NCBI GenBank assembly: GCA_017466965.1
Contig: JAFTTD010000006.1
Coordinates: 1-6,917, forward strand
DNA length: 6,917 nt
Reading direction: 5' to 3'
From: Bacteroidaceae bacterium
GTDB taxonomy: Bacteria; Bacteroidota; Bacteroidia; Bacteroidales; Bacteroidaceae
The notes under the pieces are model-generated. The model ran no database searches, had not been told where the DNA came from, and was given only the letters and a program-made list of their open reading frames with translations. Shown here one piece after another: positions 1-5,339 of the stretch. The stretch's first letter is position 1; each line of letters opens with the position of its first letter. The position numbers and the translations under genes were made by a program.

Positions 1-179
1 ACAGTTCCCGTATAAGTTTCTGTTTGTGGAACGCTTTGAAGAGCTACCTTCTGTATTTTTACCTGAGGTTTCTCTTCTGTCTGAACTGCAGTTGCAGTCT
101 CTGCACTTTTGTCTTCACCGCATGAAGCAAGCATCAGTGTTGCAAATGCAATGGATGCAAACATGAAATGTCTTTTCAT
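1..179 (-). CDS. RND efflux membrane fusion protein (periplasmic adaptor) lipoprotein, N-terminal fragment
   Basis: Only the first 59 codons are inside the window; the gene continues past the left edge. The ATG at 177-179 opens a lipoprotein signal peptide: a K-R start, a hydrophobic core, then the lipobox LASC with the lipidated cysteine at residue 20. A short charged linker rich in E, T and A follows, then KPQVKIQKVALQSVPQ and TETYTGT. This resembles the start of the adaptor (membrane fusion) proteins of RND pumps, where the first beta strand ends in a T-x-x-Y-x-G-T type stretch. The adaptor would be anchored in the inner membrane and bridge the pump to the outer membrane channel. It lies 54 bases downstream of the TolC-family gene on the same strand with no terminator between, so the two are probably cotranscribed. 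The RND transporter gene would be expected next. The family call rests on a short fragment plus its neighbour. Confidence 0.78.
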   Translation of the reverse strand, partial: MKRHFMFASIAFATLMLASCGEDKSAETATAVQTEEKPQVKIQKVALQSVPQTETYTGT

Positions 180-233
180 CTTATTATATTCTGTTTTTAG
201 TTATTATTCTTGCTTTATATGTCTTTCGCTTTT

Positions 234-1586
234 TCATTTGATATGGTTCTCACGTCCGAGTGTGTAATCCAGGTCTGCCTTGTTTGTCAGGTAGTCGTAG
301 ATTGACTGGTTGTATGTGAGCTTTGCCTGAGTGAGGGCAACCTCGCTTTGGTTGAGTTCAAGAATTGTACCTCCACCGATTTCATATCTTTTTGAAGCAA
401 TGCTAACAGCTTTGTTTGCTTGCTCAACAGCTTGCTTGTTACTGTTTACCTGTGCAATGCTTGAAGCCATGTTCTTTGCGTAGCTGTCCATTGCCATGTT
501 GAGCTGGCGGATAGTGTTAGTGCGAGTGTCGTTAAGCGTAGAAAGCTGTAACTTGTTGCTTCTGAGCTTTGTGAAATTGCTTGCCTTGAAGATTGGCACA
601 GATACAGAAAGTGTGAATGACGCACTTGGAGACCATTTGTAATCAAACAAATTGAAATTGTTGTTGTAGAGTGACTGGTACTGTCCGCTGAGCTGGAAGC
701 CTATGGTAGGCATGAATCCTGTTTTAAGAATCTTGCGGTTCTTTTCAAGGAGTTCACGGTTCAGCTCTATCTGTCTTACGGCGCTGTTGTTTTCGAGCGA
801 TGCTTCATCATTACCGATGTTTGCAAGAATGAGGTTCTGCTCATAGTTTTCAAGCTTGTCGTTGATGTTAAGTTTCACGTCTGCTGTGATTCCCATCAGC
901 ACCTTGAGCTGAAGCTGGGCGAGTGACAACGCTGTTTCTGTAGATACGAGGCTTGAACTCATTCCGCGCATCTGCACTTCAGCGCTGATCTTGTCATATT
1001 CGCTGACAGCTCCCTGCTTGTATTTTGCATTAACAATGTCATAGTTCTCTTTGCTTATCTTGTAGCTTTGCTGCATCACTTCATAGCTGTCTTGTGCAAG
1101 AAGCATCTGATCGAATGCCTTTGTAACCTGGTTCACGAGGTCGAGACGTGATGAACGTGCCTTTTCCTGAGCCAATTTTATGTCAGTCTTGGTGAGTGAC
1201 ATTGTTTTGTACACTGCAGGAGCAAAGATTGGCATGTTAAGAGTTGCTACGCCTGCCACAGTGTTAGTACCGTCCTTACCCATCTTGAATGACTGGTTGT
1301 TGAGCTTCATTTCTGCGGCAAGGATAGTATGCTGAAGACTACCATTAACGCTGACTTCAGGCAGCAGAGTCTGCCAAGCCTCTTGGTCTGCAATTTTCTT
1401 CAACTCGATTTCCTTGTCGGCAACCTTTATTGTCGGATTTTCAGCCAAGGCTATTTCTATGGCCTTGGAAAGTGTGATGTCCATCTTCATGGACGCTTCC
1501 GAACTGTTCGCCTGCGCTTTGATTCCTGTTGTGGAAAGCAGCATGGAGAGACAGCAAATTAGCAATTTTTTACCTTTTAAGTTCAC
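234..1586 (-). CDS. TolC-family outer membrane efflux channel protein
   Basis: This 450-residue protein has the size and duplicated architecture of the outer membrane efflux protein (OEP) family. A type I signal peptide covers about residues 1-24 (cleavage near GIKA-QA); the cysteines at 11-12 do not form a lipobox. Two homologous halves follow, about 36-235 and 260-447. Each half has a beta-strand segment ending in a Pro-Ile-Phe turn (LNMPIF at 116-121, VSVPIF at 328-333). Each also has long alpha-helical hairpins with the family signature Y-x-x-G-x-x-x-x-x-(D/E) (YKQGAVSEYD at 189-198, YEIGGGTILE at 401-410). A trimer would form a channel through the outer membrane and a periplasmic tunnel. 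The start codon is GTG at 1584-1586; the next ATG, at codon 33, would remove the signal peptide, so GTG is preferred. It is the first gene of the operon and precedes the adaptor gene. The substrate cannot be inferred. Confidence 0.95.
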   Translation of the reverse strand: MNLKGKKLLICCLSMLLSTTGIKAQANSSEASMKMDITLSKAIEIALAENPTIKVADKEIELKKIADQEAWQTLLPEVSVNGSLQHTILAAEMKLNNQSFKMGKDGTNTVAGVATLNMPIFAPAVYKTMSLTKTDIKLAQEKARSSRLDLVNQVTKAFDQMLLAQDSYEVMQQSYKISKENYDIVNAKYKQGAVSEYDKISAEVQMRGMSSSLVSTETALSLAQLQLKVLMGITADVKLNINDKLENYEQNLILANIGNDEASLENNSAVRQIELNRELLEKNRKILKTGFMPTIGFQLSGQYQSLYNNNFNLFDYKWSPSASFTLSVSVPIFKASNFTKLRSNKLQLSTLNDTRTNTIRQLNMAMDSYAKNMASSIAQVNSNKQAVEQANKAVSIASKRYEIGGGTILELNQSEVALTQAKLTYNQSIYDYLTNKADLDYTLGRENHIK

Positions 1587-1700
1587 GATTGTTTTGTTTT
1601 TATGTTCAATGATTATTTATTAATTCTAATTATGCTGAATTTGTTCATTTAATCGGAAAGTATTATGCTTTTTTATGAATATAAAACATTAAAGAAAAAG

Positions 1701-1715
1701 TGTGATTCTGTCACA
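1701..1715. promoter_or_regulatory. 15-base dyad TGTGA-N5-TCACA in the efflux operon leader
   Basis: The sequence TGTGATTCTGTCACA is a perfect 5-base inverted repeat with a 5-base spacer. It lies about 25-40 bases downstream of the predicted transcription start of the efflux operon, so a protein bound there could block elongation or initiation. The half-sites match those of CRP/FNR-type sites, but the canonical spacing for those is six bases, not five. No regulator gene lies in the window. The dyad is seen directly; its role as an operator is inference. Confidence 0.35.
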
Positions 1716-1742
1716 AATTTCTTCCTGCCTTCAAATTCTATG

Positions 1743-1775
1743 CAAATTTACTCACAAAAGTCCTTTTAGACCAAA
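1743..1775 (-). promoter_or_regulatory. Bacteroidetes-type promoter of the efflux operon
   Basis: On the minus strand a TTTG (-33 element, 1772-1775) is followed after 21 bases by TAAATTTG (1743-1750), a perfect match to the Bacteroidetes -7 consensus TAnnTTTG. Transcription would start a few bases further, near 1737-1739, giving a leader of about 150 bases before the GTG start codon. Both elements and their spacing are as known for the primary sigma factor of this phylum. Confidence 0.7.
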
Positions 1776-1912
1776 GTTTTTTGTGCAAATAAATAATAAA
1801 GTGTGGAGTTTTAATAATCGTTCACAAACGAATGCGACAAAAAGAACATTTACTCGGTCTTTTATTAAAAAAGATGATTTTCAGTGTTGCTTTTAAGTTG
1901 ATACAAAAGAAC

Positions 1913-1950
1913 AAAAATAAAAAAAAGAGGTATTCTCACGAACCCCTCTT
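1913..1950 (-). terminator. Intrinsic terminator with GNRA-type tetraloop, minus strand
   Basis: Read on the minus strand, AAGAGG (1950-1945) pairs with CCTCTT (1930-1925). Inside, a G.A mismatch, a G.U pair and three further pairs (TTC/GAA) close a GTGA loop at 1939-1936. The stem runs directly into a T-rich tract broken by one A (1926-1913). On the plus strand the hairpin would lack a following T tract and the G.U pair becomes a mismatch, so it acts on minus-strand transcripts. It would end either read-through from the GH30 gene, whose stop codon is about 165 bases upstream, or a short RNA starting near 2002. Confidence 0.75.
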
Positions 1951-2003
1951 CTTGTTCTCAATAAGTATTAATTTTTTTAAGGTAAAAAGATTGTTTTTAG
2001 GAT
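1913..2003 (-). ncRNA. Candidate small RNA (about 90 nt) between GH30 and efflux genes
   Basis: A perfect -7 box (TAACTTTG, 2015-2008 on the minus strand) points to transcription starting near 2000-2004. Only about 90 bases further is an intrinsic terminator with a T tract. The interval contains no ATG and no open frame, so the product would be a non-coding RNA with an A/U-rich unstructured 5' half and a stable 3' hairpin, a typical small RNA layout. It could instead be the 3' untranslated end of the GH30 transcript, or an attenuated leader of the efflux operon, although that operon has its own promoter downstream. I do not recognise a known RNA family. Confidence 0.3.
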
Positions 2004-2007
2004 GTTG

Positions 2008-2038
2008 CAAAGTTAGCTATTTTATGTTTTACAACATA
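2008..2038 (-). promoter_or_regulatory. Candidate promoter with -7 box TAACTTTG, minus strand
   Basis: TAACTTTG (2015-2008 on the minus strand) matches the Bacteroidetes -7 consensus TAnnTTTG exactly. The -33 element is weaker: TATG lies 19 bases upstream (2038-2035), or TTG lies 16 bases upstream (2034-2032). A 6-base dyad (2023-2038) covers the spacer and the -33 position, which is where a repressor would bind. It points at the terminator at 1913-1950. Confidence 0.45.
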
Positions 2039-2078
2039 TCTATTTACTATGTTAGATAACATGTGTTTCCGAACACAT
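2023..2078. promoter_or_regulatory. Cluster of three dyads, two sharing ATGTT-N4-AACAT
   Basis: Three inverted repeats lie in 56 bases. The first is TATGTT-N4-AACATA at 2023-2038. The second is ATGTT-AGAT-AACAT at 2049-2062. The third is a perfect 7-base dyad ATGTGTT-N4-AACACAT at 2061-2078. The first two share the core ATGTT-N4-AACAT and are 25 bases apart centre to centre. This resembles a paired operator over the candidate promoter at 2008-2038. The third could also fold in RNA as a hairpin downstream of the GH30 stop codon, but it has no T tract. The symmetry is seen directly; the function is inferred. Confidence 0.4.
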
Positions 2079-2114
2079 CTGCAACAAAGTGCATTAATTC
2101 TTAGTTTTTATTTA

Positions 2115-3767
2115 TTATTTGCATACAAAAGTTACAACACTGCGTGCTTGCAGACTTGCTGTTTCTCCGCTTTTTATCATGCCTGCTGGCCTCAGGTTGT
2201 CACCCTCGTTGTCCGAAGTTACATACATGTTCCAGCGCTTAAGGTCGCGGGTGCGGAAATTGAAAGTGAACGGCTGTTCTGTGTCTGAATAGTTTATGGC
2301 TACAACTACAAGACTGCCGTCTGTATTCCGGTATGCGCTGCACATTATTCCGAGTGGGTCAGTGTCGCCTTCTGAAACAATATCTCCGTTCTTGTCTAAT
2401 GCCTCTATGGCAAGACGCTTGGCACCAGGACGTATAAAGCGGCTGTAGTTGCCCATAGCCCAAAGCAGTTTTGAATCGCGTGCGTATGCTCCTTCGTAAT
2501 TGTTCTTGTTTTCCAACTCTGAACGGTTGTCCGGATTGTTTCTGTCTCTTCTGCCTCTGTTTTCCGCTCCGCTATACATTCTCAGCAGTCCGTCTTTGTA
2601 ATCGCCGCCGGCAGCTCTCCACCATTGCCATGAGCGCGCTCCGGCAAGAACTATGTCATGATGAATAATGCGTGCCACGTAGAGGGCTGTCTTCATTGTG
2701 AAGTCATATCCTCCACCGCCGCCAATCTCTTCGTCATTTCCCATAATGCATGTTTCTGTCTGCCAGAAATCTACACCGAACTTCTTCAGTGTGTCCGCAA
2801 GCATCACACGGTAGTCGTGAAGCATCTTCAGCGGAGTGGTAGTCCAGTAGCTGTGTCCTACGACAAGCTTCGGAACATTAGGCAAGTTGCCGACGTATGT
2901 GTGAGTGCTGTCCGGATTGAAGAATGACTGTATTCCGTATCCTCTCTGCCAGTCGGTCATGTGAGTGGCAAACATGCAACGGTAGTCTGATGATTCATAC
3001 ACAAGGATTTTAGTGTCAAGTTTCCTGTCTATGAATTCCTTGCTTATGAGTCTCACCGCTTTTGTTATTTCTCTGTTCGTTGCAGGAGTTCCTTCCTGCT
3101 TAGGACCAACCCAGTTCCAGTGTCCGTCAGGCTCGTTCACAGGACAGATATAATCGAATTTTATGCCGTCTTTCTTTTCCACGCCTTCAACGACATCAGC
3201 CAGATACCGTGCAAAGTCATCATATTTGTCCTCCTTGAGGTTGAAAGTGCCGCCTCGTCCGGTGTTTGTAGCCAGTCCGTTCTGTGCATAGTGAACAGGC
3301 GGAGAATTGAGGAATGCGATGAATGTATCTACACCCCTTTCTTTTGCAAGTTTAAGGAAGTTGCGCTGCCCCTGCTGCTTGTTCCAGTCGTATGTGCCGT
3401 CGGCGTTAAGGAAACATTCAACTCTTGTTCCTCTGCTTATCTGGCTCTCTCTGCCCTGTTCAGCGCTGCCGCCACCGACGTTGAATCTCCAGATGCTCAG
3501 ACCAATGCCCTTAGGCTGTCCGTTTTCGTCATTCTCCATGCTGAACAGCCAGTCAGCCGCCTGAGTCTGCTTTTCTTCAGGCCATAGTCCCATTGTCTGC
3601 ATGCTCCAAGCGTCAGATGCTCCGAATCCGTCCATCGTCTGGAGTTCCTGTCCCGTGATTCTGAATTCCTTGACAACGTTGCCCGTTGCTTTGTCTTCAG
3701 TTTTCTGTCCGTTGACGCAACCTGCTGTCAACAGACATCCCATTGAAATCAATAATAGTTTGTTCAT
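2115..3767 (-). CDS. Glycoside hydrolase family 30 lipoprotein (possible endo-beta-1,6-galactanase or related)
   Basis: This 550-residue protein starts with a lipoprotein signal peptide (lipobox LTAGC, lipidated Cys17), so it should be anchored in the envelope. The catalytic TIM barrel spans about residues 35-440. GH30 landmarks include MDGFGASDAWS (45-55), the conserved Arg94 in SIWRFNVGGG, the acid/base Glu212 in VNEPDG, HSY at 305-307, the nucleophile Glu338 in QTETC, and SWQWWRAAG (379-387). A C-terminal beta-sandwich follows (about 445-550). The family cleaves beta-linked glycans with retention. The NEP...W...QEG pattern (211-226) recalls beta-1,6-galactanase-like members, but the substrate is not settled. 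Oddities are a run of five glycines (349-353) just after the nucleophile and an Arg/Asn-rich insertion (about 402-424). No SusC/SusD pair or other carbohydrate enzyme lies in the window. The ATG at 3765-3767 gives the complete signal peptide. No clear promoter lies close upstream. Confidence 0.92.
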   Translation of the reverse strand: MNKLLLISMGCLLTAGCVNGQKTEDKATGNVVKEFRITGQELQTMDGFGASDAWSMQTMGLWPEEKQTQAADWLFSMENDENGQPKGIGLSIWRFNVGGGSAEQGRESQISRGTRVECFLNADGTYDWNKQQGQRNFLKLAKERGVDTFIAFLNSPPVHYAQNGLATNTGRGGTFNLKEDKYDDFARYLADVVEGVEKKDGIKFDYICPVNEPDGHWNWVGPKQEGTPATNREITKAVRLISKEFIDRKLDTKILVYESSDYRCMFATHMTDWQRGYGIQSFFNPDSTHTYVGNLPNVPKLVVGHSYWTTTPLKMLHDYRVMLADTLKKFGVDFWQTETCIMGNDEEIGGGGGYDFTMKTALYVARIIHHDIVLAGARSWQWWRAAGGDYKDGLLRMYSGAENRGRRDRNNPDNRSELENKNNYEGAYARDSKLLWAMGNYSRFIRPGAKRLAIEALDKNGDIVSEGDTDPLGIMCSAYRNTDGSLVVVAINYSDTEQPFTFNFRTRDLKRWNMYVTSDNEGDNLRPAGMIKSGETASLQARSVVTFVCK

Positions 3768-3814
3768 AATATTAATAATGTGTAATGTCTCTTTTTTAGG
3801 GGTAAAAATGAATT

Positions 3815-3982
3815 AGTTGTTAAGGAGTTAAAGGGAGTTAAGTAGGTAAGGAGTTAAAAGGGGGAAGTTAAAAGAGGGAGTAAAAAAGACGAATGCGCAT
3901 GGTGGCATTGCTTACCTTACAACCTCAAAACCTTACAACCTTAAAACCTTATAAACGCCTTACAACCTCACAGCTTACCTCT
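3815..3982. repeat. Degenerate short-repeat block with opposed G/A/T-rich and C/T/A-rich arms
   Basis: The left arm (about 3815-3884) repeats GGAGTTAA at 3824, 3834 and 3850, plus the variant GGAAGTTAA at 3863, in a plus strand almost free of C. The right arm (3911-3982) repeats CCTTACAACCT exactly at 3915, 3931 and 3958, with a further CCTTA at 3947, in a strand almost free of G. The first three CCTTA units are spaced 16 bases apart. The two arms are roughly inverted relative to each other (GTAAGG-type units against CCTTAC). They flank a small core with the palindrome ATGCGCAT (3893-3900) and a possible AATGC/GCATT hairpin. From memory, similar tracts occur between genes in other Bacteroidales genomes, but I cannot confirm that here. 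There is no coding potential and no CRISPR spacer pattern. Confidence 0.65.
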
Positions 3983-3989
3983 CTCAATA

Positions 3990-4021
3990 CAAAGAAAATA
4001 AACTTTTGCATAACAACCAAA
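3990..4021 (-). promoter_or_regulatory. Weak candidate promoter for the GH30 gene
   Basis: On the minus strand TTTG (4021-4018) is followed after 20 bases by TTTCTTTG (3997-3990), which differs from the TAnnTTTG consensus at one position. If used, the transcript would cross the whole repeat block before reaching the GH30 start codon, giving a leader of roughly 215 bases. No better match was found nearer to the gene. Confidence 0.25.
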
Positions 4022-4119
4022 TAAGAGTCTTATACTTTATGTTTTTTTGTTCTTTTGAATGAATATGATGGTCTTGGGCTAAAAATGACAGGGAAGTTTC
4101 GTTATTTTTACAATTTTGC

Positions 4120-4152
4120 TTGCAGTATTCTTGCAATAAATACTTATCTTTG
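4120..4152 (+). promoter_or_regulatory. Bacteroidetes-type promoter of the DUF4369-thioredoxin gene
   Basis: TATCTTTG (4145-4152) matches the -7 consensus TAnnTTTG exactly. A TTG (4120-4122) lies 22 bases upstream as the likely -33 element; a full TTTG at 4115-4118 is farther than usual. Transcription would start near 4157, leaving a short A/T-rich leader of about 40 bases. No Shine-Dalgarno sequence precedes the ATG, as is usual in this phylum. Confidence 0.65.
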
Positions 4153-4199
4153 CCACAATTATAACTATAATCACAAACAACCGTATTTTTTATTAAATC

Positions 4200-5222
4200 A
4201 TGAAAAAGACACTTTTACCTTTGGCATTGCTCTCAATGCTTCTTGGAACATCTTGCAACGGGGGTGATCCAACTGCTTACACTGTTACAGGTCAGGGAAA
4301 TGACTCTACCTACAACGGAAAAATTTATCTTATGAACTCTTTCAACTCACGCGAGATTATTGACTCTGCTGAAGTTGTAAACGGTAAGTTCACATTCGAA
4401 GGAAAAATAGAAAAGCCTGTTATGGCTCTTGTCAACGACCGCAAGGCTGGAATCTCTGGAATGTTCGTTCTTGAACCAGGAACAATTACATTTACAAACA
4501 ATTCAGGAACTGCTGGTGAAGGAACTGCGCTCAACGCTGAACTTAAGGCTTATACAGACAAAATGAACGCTGTATTTGAAGAGACAGGCAACGACCTCGA
4601 TGCAGCAGCTCCAAAGCTTAAGGAAATAACAGCAGACGTGGTTGCTCGCAACAACAACAATATCATTGCTGTTATGGCACTCACTCAGTCTGAGTATATG
4701 ATTGGAGTGAACGACATTCTCGCCATGCTCGAAACTTGCGGACCAGACGTTAAGGAAAATCCTGCTATCGTAAACAAGATGAAGAATTGGGAAGCTAAGG
4801 CAAAGACATCAGCAGGCATGATGTTTACAGACTTCACTGTTGAGTACAACGGCGAGAAGACATCTCTTTCAGACTATGTAGGCAAGGGCAAGTACGTGCT
4901 CGTTGACTTCTGGGCAAGCTGGTGCGGACCATGCCGCAGAGCTATCCCTGGCATCAAGGAACTCTATGAAAAGTACAAGGGCGACAAGTTCGAAGTTCTC
5001 GGTGTTGCTACATGGGATGAGCCAGAAGCTACCCTCAAGGCAATTGAAGAACTTGAGTTGCCATGGCCTCAAATCATTAACGCTCAGAAGATTGGTTCTG
5101 ACGCTTACGGAGTAGCAGGTATCCCTCAGATCATACTTTTCGCTCCAGACGGAACAATCGTAGCACGTGACCTCCACGGCGAACAGCTCAAGAACAAGGT
5201 TGACGAGGTAATGAGCAAATAA
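4200..5222 (+). CDS. DUF4369 and TlpA-like thioredoxin-fold lipoprotein (thiol-disulfide oxidoreductase)
   Basis: This 340-residue protein has a lipoprotein signal peptide (lipobox LGTSC, lipidated Cys19). A DUF4369-like N-terminal domain (about residues 26-115) follows, with the typical beta pattern G-K-I-Y-L...IIDSAEVVNGKFTFEG. A helical linker covers about 116-205, and an AhpC/TSA-TlpA type thioredoxin domain about 206-340. The redox motif is WCGPC, with cysteines 242 and 245 inside VDFWASWCGPC, and the cis-proline is Pro309 in AGIPQ. Such proteins reduce or exchange disulfides outside the cytoplasm, for example in cytochrome maturation or general thiol repair; the exact partner is unknown. 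One extra cysteine (180) sits in the linker. Codon use looks strongly biased (AAG, GAC and CTC frequent), suggesting high expression. The gene has its own promoter at 4120-4152 and ends at a strong terminator, so it is probably transcribed alone. Confidence 0.93.
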   Translation: MKKTLLPLALLSMLLGTSCNGGDPTAYTVTGQGNDSTYNGKIYLMNSFNSREIIDSAEVVNGKFTFEGKIEKPVMALVNDRKAGISGMFVLEPGTITFTNNSGTAGEGTALNAELKAYTDKMNAVFEETGNDLDAAAPKLKEITADVVARNNNNIIAVMALTQSEYMIGVNDILAMLETCGPDVKENPAIVNKMKNWEAKAKTSAGMMFTDFTVEYNGEKTSLSDYVGKGKYVLVDFWASWCGPCRRAIPGIKELYEKYKGDKFEVLGVATWDEPEATLKAIEELELPWPQIINAQKIGSDAYGVAGIPQIILFAPDGTIVARDLHGEQLKNKVDEVMSK

Positions 5223-5267
5223 GTAAAAACTTTTTCACTCAGGAAGATTTTTATCATAAATAAAAAT

Positions 5268-5314
5268 AAGAAAGCGGGGTTTCCATAATTAAGTGAACCC
5301 TGCTTTCTTTTTTT
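5268..5314. terminator. Bidirectional intrinsic terminator between convergent genes
   Basis: A 14-pair stem joins AAGAAAGCGGGGTT (5268-5281) to AACCCTGCTTTCTT (5296-5309), with one G.U pair and a 14-base loop. On the plus strand it runs into seven T residues (5308-5314), ending the DUF4369-thioredoxin transcript about 46 bases after its stop codon. On the minus strand a T-rich stretch also follows (5267 downward), so it can serve the BspA-like gene that ends at 5340. Confidence 0.88.
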
Positions 5315-5339
5315 ATTTGTATATGTTATTCTTTAATTA

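Larger units (their letters stand above)
1587..2114. other. 528-base intergenic region without a protein gene
   Basis: This AT-rich gap lies between the GH30 stop codon and the TolC-family start. Short open frames here start and stop at random and show no protein-like composition. It contains, from right to left along the minus strand: three dyads (2023-2078), a -7 box (2008-2015), an intrinsic terminator (1913-1950), the operon promoter (1743-1775) and a leader dyad (1701-1715). These are listed separately. A further small dyad, TCGTT-cac-AACGA type at about 1818-1831, sits between the terminator and the operon promoter and has no assigned role. Confidence 0.8.
3768..4199. other. 432-base divergent intergenic region without a protein gene
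   Basis: This gap separates the minus-strand GH30 gene from the plus-strand DUF4369-thioredoxin gene. It holds the degenerate repeat block at 3815-3982, a weak minus-strand promoter candidate at 3990-4021 and a clear plus-strand promoter at 4120-4152. Between 4022 and 4110 I see only AT-rich sequence. An open frame starting at 4055 crosses into the next gene in another frame and has no protein-like features. Confidence 0.8.

Noticed and set aside
1701..1715. Canonical CRP binding site
   Set aside because: The spacer between TGTGA and TCACA is five bases rather than six, and Bacteroidetes are not expected to use the enterobacterial CRP site; it was kept only as an unassigned dyad.
1702..2059. 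Two overlapping plus-strand open frames of 64 and 75 codons in the intergenic region
   Set aside because: They are Lys/Phe/Asn-rich translations of AT-rich sequence, run through the promoter and terminator signals and have no start context or protein-like pattern.
2061..2078. The 7-base dyad considered as the GH30 intrinsic terminator
   Set aside because: No T tract follows on the minus strand; the better terminator is at 1913-1950.
3120..3587. A 155-codon plus-strand open frame opposite the GH30 gene
   Set aside because: It lies entirely antisense to a well-supported GH30 coding sequence, has no recognisable domain and a Cys/Val/Ser composition typical of a reversed frame.
3911..3982. The CCTTACAACCT repeats considered as a CRISPR array
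   Set aside because: The units are only 11 bases, the intervals are 5 and 16 bases and are themselves repeat-like, and no cas gene is nearby.
4055..4267. A 70-codon plus-strand open frame overlapping the start of the DUF4369-thioredoxin gene
   Set aside because: It spans the -7 promoter box and runs into the real gene in another frame, with no homology signal.
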